Part shown: piece after piece, positions 1 to 7,487 of the stretch | Layout: the number at the start of each line of letters is the position of its first letter | How positions within the stretch are numbered: the stretch's first letter is position 1 | Source of the DNA: Pseudomonas sp. 10S4 | GTDB taxonomy: Bacteria; Pseudomonadota; Gammaproteobacteria; Pseudomonadales; Pseudomonadaceae | DNA length: 64,000 nt | NCBI RefSeq assembly: GCF_034344865.1 | Contig: NZ_CP133774.1 | Coordinates: forward strand, 5,022,001-5,086,000 | Direction of reading: 5' to 3' | Notes under the pieces: model-generated | Seen by the model: the letters and a program-made list of their open reading frames with translations, nothing else | What the model was told of the DNA's origin: nothing | Database searches by the model: none | Program-made: the position numbers and the translations under genes

Positions 1-95
1 ATAACCTGTGCGTTTGGTAACGCTTTAACCGCGCCATCACCTATCCATTTGATTCAAAACACTTTTCAACCGCTCCAGCATCGCCCTACATTCTA

Positions 96-111
96 TGGCA
101 CACTTTCTGCT
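96..111 (+). promoter_or_regulatory. Candidate sigma-54 (-24/-12) promoter
   Basis: TGGCACACTTTCTGCT fits the -24/-12 pattern: GG and GC are exactly ten bases apart and the -24 half is a perfect TGGCAC. Only the first T of the -12 TTGC box is changed (CTGC). It lies 66 bases before the start of the amino-acid-binding gene, which would give a leader of about 55 bases. RpoN control suits a nitrogen-scavenging uptake operon. No activator site was identified. Confidence 0.6.
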
Positions 112-176
112 GTCTATTCCGTTGTTACATACCTACTTCCGGTATAGCGGAATACATATCATCTGGAGTGCTTGCC

Positions 177-1025
177 ATGCATCGCCGACCTTCCTTGTTC
201 AAAGCGTGTGTTTTGATTCTCGCGGCTTCGGCCGCTGCCGTGGGTGTTGCCCAGGCAGCGGACAGCAAGCTCGATAGCGTGCTGACCCGTGGGAAATTGA
301 TTGTGGGTACGGGGAGTACCAACGCGCCGTGGCACTTCCAGGGGGCGGACGGCAAGTTGCAGGGTTTTGATATCGATATCGGGCACATGATTGCCAAGGG
401 TTTGTTCAACGACCCGAGCAAGGTTGAGTACGTGGTGCAGTCGTCCGATGCGCGGATTCCGAACCTGCTGACGGACAAAGTCGACATCAGTTGCCAGTTC
501 ATTACCGTTACCGCCAGCCGTGCGCAGCAGGTTGCATTCACCCTGCCGTACTACCGCGAAGGCGTCGGCCTGCTGTTACCCAACAACAGCAAGTACAAGG
601 AAATCGAAGACCTGCAAGCGGCTGGCGACAGCGTGACCGTGGCGGTGCTGCAAAACGTGTACGCCGAAGAGCTGGTGCATCAGGCGCTGCCCAAAGCCAA
701 GGTCGACCAGTACGACAGCGTCGACTTGATGTATCAAGCCGTGAACTCTGGTCGTGCCGATGCCGCCGCCACCGATCAGTCGTCGGTCAAATACCTGATG
801 GTGCAAAACCCTGGCCGCTATCGCAGCCCGACCTACGCCTGGAGCCCGCAAACCTACGCCTGCGCCGTTAAACGTGGCGATCAGGATTGGCTGAACTTCG
901 TCAACACGGTGCTGCATGAAGCGATGACCGGCGTCGAGTTTCCGACTTACGCGGCGTCGTTCAAACAATGGTTCGGTGTCGATCTGCCTACCCCAGCCAT
1001 CGGTTTCCCCGTCGAATTCAAATGA
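177..1025 (+). CDS. Amino-acid ABC transporter substrate-binding protein
   Basis: This is a periplasmic binding protein of the polar amino acid family (SBP_bac_3 type), 282 residues. The first 25 or so residues are a signal peptide (KACVLILAASAAAVGVAQA followed by a polar start). The mature part begins with the typical LDSVLTRGKLIVGTG strand and continues with GFDIDIGHMIAKG and a DISCQFITVTASRAQQV segment, both usual ligand-cleft landmarks. I chose the ATG at 177, not the in-frame GTG at 168, because GGAG at 165-168 is well spaced from it. Two permeases and an ATPase follow on the same strand, so it feeds a dedicated importer. The nearby RidA and amino acid deaminase suggest an amino acid that is deaminated through an enamine; the exact ligand cannot be read from the sequence. 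Confidence 0.9.
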   Translation: MHRRPSLFKACVLILAASAAAVGVAQAADSKLDSVLTRGKLIVGTGSTNAPWHFQGADGKLQGFDIDIGHMIAKGLFNDPSKVEYVVQSSDARIPNLLTDKVDISCQFITVTASRAQQVAFTLPYYREGVGLLLPNNSKYKEIEDLQAAGDSVTVAVLQNVYAEELVHQALPKAKVDQYDSVDLMYQAVNSGRADAAATDQSSVKYLMVQNPGRYRSPTYAWSPQTYACAVKRGDQDWLNFVNTVLHEAMTGVEFPTYAASFKQWFGVDLPTPAIGFPVEFK

Positions 1026-1160
1026 AAACTGCTGCGCTCGAAAATACTGCGTTGAAAACAGCCTCGAAATGCTCATTGGCTAAAGCCAACTCCGCTTTCT
1101 CGCCTGTTTTCGCCTTGTCTTTCCTTCGCTCGCGACGTTTCCATTTCTAAAATGATGAGC

Positions 1161-1182
1161 GGGGCGGCTATGAAGGCGCCCC
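1161..1182 (+). promoter_or_regulatory. Intercistronic hairpin between binding protein and permeases
   Basis: GGGGCG (1161-1166) pairs perfectly with CGCCCC (1177-1182) across a ten-base loop. It sits in a 176-base gap inside an operon whose other genes are nearly contiguous. Such stems commonly protect the upstream binding-protein message or partly stop transcription, giving more binding protein than membrane components. There is no U-run, so I do not call it a full terminator. Confidence 0.4.
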
Positions 1183-1201
1183 GTTCAAGGTACTGCTGAC
1201 C

Positions 1202-1864
1202 ATGAACTATCAGTTGAACTTTGCCGCCGTGTGGCGCGATTTCCCCAGTTTGTTAGCGGGGCTCGGTCTGGGCCTTGAGCTGGCGCTGGTGTCGATCGCC
1301 ATCGGCTGCGTGATCGGCCTGCTGATGGCGTTTGCTTTGTTATCCAAGCATCGCGCGTTGCGGGTGCTGGCGTCGGTGTACGTGACGGTGATCCGTAACA
1401 CGCCGATTCTGGTGTTGATTCTGTTGATCTACTTCGCGTTGCCGAGCCTGGGCATTCGGCTGGACAAGATCCCTTCGTTCATCATCACCCTGTCGCTGTA
1501 TGCCGGGGCTTACCTGACCGAAGTGTTCCGTGGCGGGCTGTTGAGCATTCCCAAGGGCCAGCGTGAAGCCGGGTTGGCCATCGGGCTCGGCGAGTGGCAG
1601 GTCAAGGCCTACGTCACTGTGCCGGTGATGCTGCGCAACGTGCTGCCGGCGCTGTCGAACAACTTCATTTCGCTGTTCAAGGACACCTCGCTGGCGGCCG
1701 CAATTGCGGTGCCTGAGCTGACCTATTACGCGCGCAAGATCAATGTCGAGAGCTACCGGGTGATTGAAACCTGGATGGTGACCACAGCGCTCTATGTTGC
1801 GGCCTGTTACCTCATTGCCATGATCCTGCGTTACCTCGAGCAGCGTCTGGCGATCCGCCGATAG
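1202..1864 (+). CDS. Amino-acid ABC transporter permease (HisM/GlnP family)
   Basis: 220-residue inner-membrane permease. Several hydrophobic segments are visible (for example residues 20-45 and 65-85). The EAA loop that contacts the ATPase reads KGQREAGLAIGLGEWQ at about residues 119-134, the usual EA...G pattern of the family. The IRNTPILVLILLIYFALP segment is the hallmark of polar amino acid permeases. The gene sits ten bases before the second permease, and the pair would form the heterodimeric channel for the binding protein upstream. Length and start are normal for the family. Confidence 0.9.
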   Translation: MNYQLNFAAVWRDFPSLLAGLGLGLELALVSIAIGCVIGLLMAFALLSKHRALRVLASVYVTVIRNTPILVLILLIYFALPSLGIRLDKIPSFIITLSLYAGAYLTEVFRGGLLSIPKGQREAGLAIGLGEWQVKAYVTVPVMLRNVLPALSNNFISLFKDTSLAAAIAVPELTYYARKINVESYRVIETWMVTTALYVAACYLIAMILRYLEQRLAIRR

Positions 1865-1873
1865 GAGCCTCCC

Positions 1874-2535
1874 ATGTACGAATCCCCTAGTTGGTTGCAT
1901 GAGTTGTGGGTGGCGCGGGAAGTGCTTTGGCAGGGCTTTCTGGTCACGGTGCAGTGCTCGGCCCTGGCGATTTTGCTGGGCACGATGATCGGCATTGTTG
2001 CCGGTCTGGTGCTGACGTACGGCAATGTCTGGATGCGCGCGCCGTTCCGTTTCTACGTCGATCTGATTCGCGGCACGCCGGTGTTTGTGCTGGTGCTGGC
2101 CTGCTTCTATATGGCGCCGGCGCTCGGCTGGCAGATCAGTGCGTTTCAGGCCGGTGCCTTGGGGCTGACGTTGTTTTGCGGCTCCCACGTCGCCGAGATC
2201 GTGCGCGGTGCGCTGCAAGCGTTACCTCGCGGGCAGATGGAAGCGAGCAAGGCGATTGGCCTGACGTTTTATCAATCGCTGGGCTATGTGCTGTTGCCTC
2301 AGGCGTTGCGGCAGATCCTGCCGACCTGGGTCAATTCGTCCACCGAGATCGTCAAGGCTTCGACCTTGCTGTCGGTGATCGGCGTGGCCGAGTTGCTGCT
2401 CAGCACGCAACAGATCATCGCCCGGACCTTCATGACCCTCGAGTTCTACCTGTTCGCCGGTTTCCTTTTTTCGTCATCAACTACGCCATCGAATTACTCG
2501 GCCGGCACATTGAAAAGCGGGTGGCTTTGCCATGA
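1874..2535 (+). CDS. Amino-acid ABC transporter permease, second subunit (one frameshift)
   Basis: Second polar amino acid permease. It carries the IRGTPVFVLVLACFYMAP motif and the EAA loop RGQMEASKAIGLTFYQSLG. The reading frame breaks at about 2468 in a run of T: one more T restores FFVINYAIELLGRHIEKR and the natural stop at 2533-2535, which overlaps the ATG of the ATPase gene by four bases. Without the correction the frame runs on into unrelated residues up to 2611. Because the restored tail and the ATGA coupling are exactly what the family shows, a sequencing slip is the simplest explanation. Corrected length is 220 residues. Confidence 0.85.
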
Positions 2536-3325
2536 CTCAGACTTCTACTGCACAAAACGGCCAGGCCCTGCTGGACATTCGCGGCTTGCACAAACAATAC
2601 GGCAAGCTTGAAGTGCTCAAGGGCGTCGACCTTAGCATGCAGCGCGGCAACGTGGTCACGCTGATCGGTTCCAGCGGCTCGGGCAAGACCACGCTGCTGC
2701 GTTGCGTGAACATGCTCGAAGAATTCCAGGGCGGGCAGATCCTGCTCGATGGCGAATCCATCGGTTATGACGAGGTCAACGGCAAACGTGTACGCCACGC
2801 GGAAAAAGTCATTGCCCGCCATCGCGCGATGACCGGCATGGTCGTTCCAGGCAGTTCAACCTGTTCGCGCACCTGACCGCGTTGCAGAACGTCACCCTCG
2901 GTTTGCTCAAGGTCAAAAAGCTGCACAAGGACGAAGCCGTGGCGCTGGCCGAGAAATGGCTGGAGCGGGTTGGCTTGTACGAACGCCGTGATCACTATCC
3001 CGGCCAGTTGTCCGGCGGTCAGCAACAGCGGGTGGCGATTGCCCGGGCGATTGCGATGAACCCGAGCCTGATGCTGTTCGACGAAGTCACCTCGGCCCTC
3101 GACCCGGAGCTGGTCGGCGAAGTGCTGAACGTGATCAAGGGCCTGGCCGATGAAGGCATGACCATGCTGCTGGTGACCCACGAAATGCGTTTTGCCTTCG
3201 AAGTCTCGGACAAAATCGTCTTCATGAACCAAGGGCGAATCGAAGAGCAGGGGCCACCCAAGGAACTGTTCGAACACCCGAAATCGCCGCGTTTGGCGGA
3301 ATTTCTCAAGAACACTCGTTTTTAA
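2532..3325 (+). CDS. Amino-acid ABC transporter ATP-binding protein (frameshifted)
   Basis: ATPase that powers the importer. Visible motifs are Walker [10 protein letters not shown], signature [14 protein letters not shown], Walker [15 protein letters not shown] and the switch histidine in LLVTHEM. Between about 2843 and 2858 two extra G bases interrupt the Q-loop region: removing them restores [21 protein letters not shown], the canonical sequence after Walker A in this family. The two open frames (2532-2876 and 2882-3325) are therefore one gene of about 264 residues. It overlaps the permease stop by four bases and is followed 24 bases later by the RidA gene, so all are probably one transcript. 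Confidence 0.88.
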
Positions 3326-3349
3326 CCCTATTAATCAGGAGAAACACTC

Positions 3350-3739
3350 ATGAGCATTACTCGTTACGGCACCGGTAGCAGCGCCGGTGGCGGCCAGCCT
3401 CGTCCTTTCGCCCGAGCCGTTGAAGCCGATGGCTGGCTGCATGTGTCCGGCCAGGTGCCGTCGCTGGATGGCGAAATTATTGTGGGCGGTATCGTCGAGC
3501 AGACTCACCAGACTATGAAAAACCTGATCGCCATCCTCGAAGAAGCCGGTTATGGCCTCGAAGACGTAGTGCGCGCTGGTGTGTGGCTGGAAGATCCACG
3601 GGATTTCTGGAGTTTCAACAAGGTGTTCTCCGAGTACTTCAAAAGCGAACACGCCCCGGCCCGGGCCTGCGTGCAGGCGAACATGATGGTTGATTGCAAG
3701 GTTGAGATTGACTGCATCGCGTACAAGAAAAAGGCCTGA
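3350..3739 (+). CDS. RidA family enamine/imine deaminase
   Basis: 129-residue member of the RidA/YjgF family, which hydrolyses reactive enamines and imines released by PLP-dependent enzymes. The signature near the C-terminus, PARACVQANMMVDCKVEID, contains the arginine that binds the substrate carboxylate. Length is typical. An AGGAGAAACACTC ribosome site precedes the ATG. It sits between an amino-acid importer and a PLP-dependent amino acid deaminase (4690-5907); the deaminase would make the enamine that RidA clears, so the position makes biochemical sense. Confidence 0.88.
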   Translation: MSITRYGTGSSAGGGQPRPFARAVEADGWLHVSGQVPSLDGEIIVGGIVEQTHQTMKNLIAILEEAGYGLEDVVRAGVWLEDPRDFWSFNKVFSEYFKSEHAPARACVQANMMVDCKVEIDCIAYKKKA

Positions 3740-3746
3740 ACCGAGT

Positions 3747-3827
3747 CGCGCCCATCGCGGGCAAGCCACGCTCCCACAGGAGAACGCATTCCAATGTGGG
3801 AGCGTGGTTTACCCGCGAAGACGGCCT
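3747..3827. repeat. Inverted REP pair
   Basis: Two facing arms, ATCGCGGGCAAGCCACGCTC and a diverged reverse complement around GTGGGAGCGTGGTTTACCCGCGA, separated by about 20 bases. This is the Pseudomonas intergenic REP pattern, placed after the ABC operon, where it may end or protect the transcript. Confidence 0.8.
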
Positions 3828-3885
3828 AACGGTCGCCGCTGCACTCTAGGTAAACTCCCGGCACTTTGAATGGGAACCTGATGAC

Positions 3886-4650
3886 ATGACCGAAGACACC
3901 ATCAAACGCCGGGCACGCGGTCTGGACCGGGCGTTCGATATCCTCGATTTCCTCAAGGAGATCGGCCAGCCCCTGCGCCCGAACGAAATCGCCAGCGGCA
4001 TCGGCAGCCCGAAATCCACGGTCTACGAACTGGTGGCCTCGCTGTTGGAACGGCGCATCCTCGAGGCCGTGGGCAAGGACGGTCACGTTTACCTCGGCCG
4101 CCAGCTGTACTTCCTCGGGCAGGCGCACCTGCGCCATTTCGACCTGACCCGTGAGGCCGATCACGCCTTGCAGGAAATCGTCAGCCAGACCCGCGAAACC
4201 GCGCAGATGTGCCTGCTCAATGGTCGCAAGTACACCGTTGCGCTGATGAAAGAGGGCGAGCGGCATTTCCGCATTTCCTCGGACATCGGCGAAAACGCGC
4301 CAATTCCCTGGACCGCGTCCGGACGCCTGCTGCTCTCGCACTTGAGCGACCAGGCAATCATCGACCTGATCGACTACGACGACTTTATCCTGCCCAACGG
4401 CGAACGCCTGCCGCTGGAACAGTTTCTCCAGGAAATCCGCCAGGCTGGCCTCGATGGGTTTTTCTCTTTCGATAGCGTCGCCGATACTTTTACCCATTGC
4501 TTCGCCGCCCCGGTCAAAGACCCCAGCGGCATCGCCATTGCAACCCTGTGCATCGTTGCCCCTCGGGCCGACGCCAAGAACAATTACAACGACTATCGCC
4601 GGGTGCTGATCGACAGCGCCAACAACCTGGCCCGGCGTATCAACGAGTAA
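3886..4650 (+). CDS. IclR family transcriptional regulator
   Basis: 254 residues. The N-terminal winged helix-turn-helix (about residues 15-75) contains LRPNEIASGIGSPKSTVYEL, the IclR recognition-helix arrangement. The C-terminal part is the GAF-like effector domain with the usual GRLLLSHL and SFDSVADTFTHCFAAPV segments; in this family it senses small carboxylates or amino-acid-derived metabolites. It lies between the transporter/RidA block and the deaminase/KDG kinase genes on the same strand and is the obvious candidate local regulator. No operator could be assigned. Confidence 0.85.
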   Translation: MTEDTIKRRARGLDRAFDILDFLKEIGQPLRPNEIASGIGSPKSTVYELVASLLERRILEAVGKDGHVYLGRQLYFLGQAHLRHFDLTREADHALQEIVSQTRETAQMCLLNGRKYTVALMKEGERHFRISSDIGENAPIPWTASGRLLLSHLSDQAIIDLIDYDDFILPNGERLPLEQFLQEIRQAGLDGFFSFDSVADTFTHCFAAPVKDPSGIAIATLCIVAPRADAKNNYNDYRRVLIDSANNLARRINE

Positions 4651-4689
4651 CAGCGGCTGCTTGCGGCCGCGAATGTAAGGAGTTTGACC

Positions 4690-5907
4690 ATGTCTTCTGC
4701 CGAATCGACTGCTGCCGTAGAAAAGGGCTTTGCGCACACCGGCGCGCATCTGGTGCGCGACGTCAGCCTGCCGGCGCTGGTGTTGCACCGTGAAGCGCTG
4801 GAACACAACATTCGCTGGATGCAGGCGTTTGTCAGCAACAGCGGCGCGGAACTGGCGCCCCACGGTAAAACCAGCATGACCCCGGCGCTGTTTCGCCGCC
4901 AACTGGACGCCGGCGCCTGGGGCATCACCCTGGCCAGCGCGACCCAGACCCGTGCCGCTTACGCCCATGGCGTGCGTCGGGTGTTGATGGCCAACCAACT
5001 GGTCGGCACGCCGAACATGGCGTTGATCGCTGACTTGCTGGCGGACCCGACTTTCGAATTCCATTGCATGGTCGATCACCCGGACAACGTTGCTGACCTC
5101 GGCGCGTACTTCGCCTCCCGCGGCGTGCGGTTGAACGTGATGATCGAATACGGTGTGGTCGGCGGTCGTTGCGGCTGCCGCAGCGAGCTGGAAGTGATCG
5201 AGCTGGCCAAAGCCATCACAGCGCAGCCGGCGCTGGCGTTGACCGGTATCGAGGGCTACGAAGGGGTGATTCATGGCGATCACGCGGTCAGCGGCATCCG
5301 TGAGTTTGCTTCTTCCCTGGTGCGTCTGGCGGTGCAGTTGCAGGACAGCGGGGCGTTCGCAATTCCCAAGCCGATCATCACCGCTTCGGGCTCTGCCTGG
5401 TACGACCTGATTGCCGAATCCTTCGAAGCCCAGAACGCCGGCGGGCGCTTTCTCAGCGTGCTGCGCCCCGGCAGTTACGTCGCCCACGACCATGGCATCT
5501 ATAAAGAAGCGCAGTGCTGCGTGCTCGACCGTCGCAGCGATTTGCATGAAGGTTTGCGTCCGGCGCTGGAAATCTGGGCGCATGTTCAGTCGATGCCGGA
5601 ACCAGGCTTCGCAGTGATCGCCCTCGGTAAGCGCGATGTGGCGTATGACGCCGGCCTGCCGGTGCCGTTGTTGCGTTACAAGGCCGGCGTGCTGCCGGCG
5701 GTGGGCGACGATGTGAGCGCCTGCAAGGTGACGGCGGTGATGGACCAGCATGCGTTCATGACCGTGGCGCCGGGGGTTGAATTGCGGGTGGGGGACATCA
5801 TTTCTTTCGGTACTTCACATCCGTGCCTGACGTTCGACAAGTGGCGCACCGGGTGTCTGGTGGATGAGCGGTTGCAGGTGATTGAAACCATGGAAACCTG
5901 TTTCTAA
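4690..5907 (+). CDS. PLP-dependent amino acid deaminase (DSD1/D-threonine aldolase-like fold)
   Basis: 405-residue enzyme with an alanine-racemase-type N-terminal barrel and a C-terminal D-serine-dehydratase-like domain. The barrel begins with LPALVLHREALEHNIRWM, and the PLP lysine is in PHGKTSMTP at about residues 57-65. The C-terminal part has FGTSHPCLTFDKW, in which the HxC pair is the zinc-binding pattern of the D-serine dehydratase/D-threonine aldolase group. The ATG at 4690 is preferred over the TTG at 4684 because AAGGAG lies seven bases before it. Members act on D- or hydroxy-amino acids; RidA and the importer nearby support a deamination reaction, but the substrate is unknown. Confidence 0.8.
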   Translation: MSSAESTAAVEKGFAHTGAHLVRDVSLPALVLHREALEHNIRWMQAFVSNSGAELAPHGKTSMTPALFRRQLDAGAWGITLASATQTRAAYAHGVRRVLMANQLVGTPNMALIADLLADPTFEFHCMVDHPDNVADLGAYFASRGVRLNVMIEYGVVGGRCGCRSELEVIELAKAITAQPALALTGIEGYEGVIHGDHAVSGIREFASSLVRLAVQLQDSGAFAIPKPIITASGSAWYDLIAESFEAQNAGGRFLSVLRPGSYVAHDHGIYKEAQCCVLDRRSDLHEGLRPALEIWAHVQSMPEPGFAVIALGKRDVAYDAGLPVPLLRYKAGVLPAVGDDVSACKVTAVMDQHAFMTVAPGVELRVGDIISFGTSHPCLTFDKWRTGCLVDERLQVIETMETCF

Positions 5908-5924
5908 GGCCTGAAACCGAGGTG

Positions 5925-6016
5925 CGGCCTTCGCGTGCAAGCTTTGCTCCTACGGGATCGTGTTGTTCGCGAGTGATCGCAAACCTGTAGGAGCGAGGCT
6001 TGCCCGCGAAGGCATC
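5925..6016. repeat. Inverted REP pair
   Basis: Left arm CCTTCGCGTGCAAGCTTTGC and right arm GTAGGAGCGAGGCTTGCCCG face each other across about 40 bases. It separates the deaminase and KDG kinase genes. Confidence 0.75.
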
Positions 6017-6054
6017 CTTCCAGACAACATCGCATCACCTGAGACCCCACACCC

Positions 6055-6992
6055 ATGAACACCATCAACACCCTCGGCCCCAACACCCCGCGCATCGCCC
6101 TGATCGGCGAGTGCATGATCGAGTTGCAGCAGCGGGCCGATGGCAAGCCTGCAACAAAGCTTCGGCGGCGACACCCTGAACACGGCGGTCTACCTGTCCC
6201 GGGAACTGGGCGAAGGTGGCACGGTGGATTACGTCACCGCCCTGGGCGATGACAGCTTCAGCGATGCGATGTGCCAGAGCTGGGCGGCCGAAAACATTGG
6301 CCTGGAGATGGTCCAGCGGTTACCCGGTCGCTTGCCAGGCTTGTATTGCATCCAGACCGATGCCGCTGGCGAGCGGCGCTTCCTTTACTGGCGCAACGAA
6401 GCCGCCGTGCGCGAGTTGCTTCACCACCCCGGCAGCCGCACCGATACTGGCGGCATTGCCGGATTACGACGTGCTGTATTTCAGTGGCATCACTCTGGCG
6501 GTGCTGGGCGAGCAAGGTCGGGAGAAGTTACTGGAAACCCTGACCGAGGCCCGGCAGCGGGATGCGCGAATTGTCTTCGACAACAACTACCGGCCGCGGC
6601 TGTGGGCATCGCTGGAGGAGGCGCGGGCTGCGTATCGCAGTGTCTTGCCGTACGTGGACCTGGCGCTGCTGACCGTCGATGACGAACAGGCACTGTTTCA
6701 TTTTTCCGATAGCGAGGCAGTGTTTGACGCCTACGAGCAGATCGGCACACCGGAAGTGGTGCTCAAGCGTGGCGCCGAGGCGTGCTTGATTCGCTGTGGC
6801 GGTGAGTCGTTCGAAGTGCCGGCGCAGAAGGTCGAGCGCGTGGTGGACACCACGGCGGCGGGGGATTCGTTCAGTGCGGCGTATCTGGCGAGTCGGCTCA
6901 AGGGCGGGAGCCCGGTTGAGGCGGCCGAGGCGGGGCATCGGTTGGCGAGCCAAGTGATTCAAGTCCCGGGTGCACTCATTCCCAAAACCTGA
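6055..6992 (+). CDS. kdgK: PfkB-family 2-dehydro-3-deoxygluconokinase (two frameshifts)
   Basis: Sugar kinase that phosphorylates 2-keto-3-deoxygluconate in the Entner-Doudoroff-linked uronate/gluconate routes. Conserved pieces are spread over three frames: IALIGECMIELQQRADG, then SFGGDTLNTAVYLSREL, then ARIVFDNNYRPRLW and the PfkB signature VDTTAAGDSFSAAYLASRL with its catalytic aspartate. One extra A near 6150 and a second slip near 6435 explain the breaks. Corrected length is about 312 residues, normal for KdgK. The DNNYRPRLW segment is typical of KdgK rather than ribokinase. The reason for its place next to the amino acid deaminase is not clear. Confidence 0.8.
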
Positions 6993-7017
6993 AACACAAT
7001 CTCTGCGGTGAAGAGAT

Positions 7018-7140
7018 TTTGTGGTGAGGGGGCTTGCCCCCGTTGGGTGGCGAAGCCGCCCCGGCATTCTTTCAGATAAACCGAATCCACAGGCTTACGA
7101 CTGCTGCGCAGCCGAACGGGGCAAGCCCCATCGCCACAGA
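7018..7140. repeat. Inverted REP element of the long-arm type
   Basis: GTGGTGAGGGGGCTTGCCCC on the left and GGGGCAAGCCCCATCGCCAC on the right form a long imperfect palindrome with two inner hairpins (GGCGAAGCCGCCCC; GCTGCGCAGC). A close relative lies at 13378-13500. It ends the 0-7 kb gene block. Confidence 0.75.
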
Positions 7141-7158
7141 GGCCCTCAAGCCAACCGC

Positions 7159-7433
7159 TCAATCCCGATAAAACACCTGCACCAAGTGATACCCGAACTT
7201 GCTCTTGAGCGGCCCATGCACCACCCGCAGCGGTTTCTTGAAGATCACCGCGTCAATCACTCCAACCATCTGCCCCGGCCGCACTTCACCCAAATCGCCG
7301 CCGCGCTTGCCGGACGGGCAGGTGGAGTATTTTTGGCCAGCACATCGAAGGCTTCGCCCTTGGCGATGCGTTGTTTGAGCTGCTCGGCTTCTTCCGAGGT
7401 TTTCACCAGAATATGGCGGGCTTGAGCTTTCAT
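7159..7433 (-). CDS. Parvulin-type peptidyl-prolyl isomerase (PpiC-like, frameshifted)
   Basis: Single-domain rotamase of about 91 residues without a signal peptide, so cytoplasmic. It starts MKAQARHILVKTSEEAEQLK and, after a one-base loss from a run of A at about 7333, continues in another frame with CPSGKRGGDLGEVRPGQMV and ends FGYHLVQVFYRD. These are the conserved parvulin histidine (RHILV), GGDLG and FGYHLV segments. It is a paralogue of the intact gene at 23263-23544. Restoring one A gives a full-length protein, so I treat the break as an error. Confidence 0.75.
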
Positions 7434-7487
7434 GGGGCAGGTACCTTGCAACGGTGGTGACAACGGGGCGCGGGATTATGCCTCAAC

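Noticed and set aside
3826..5751. 641-codon minus-strand open frame
   Set aside because: It lies fully antisense to the IclR and deaminase genes, is rich in His, Arg and Gln, and has no recognisable motif; it is a GC-rich shadow.
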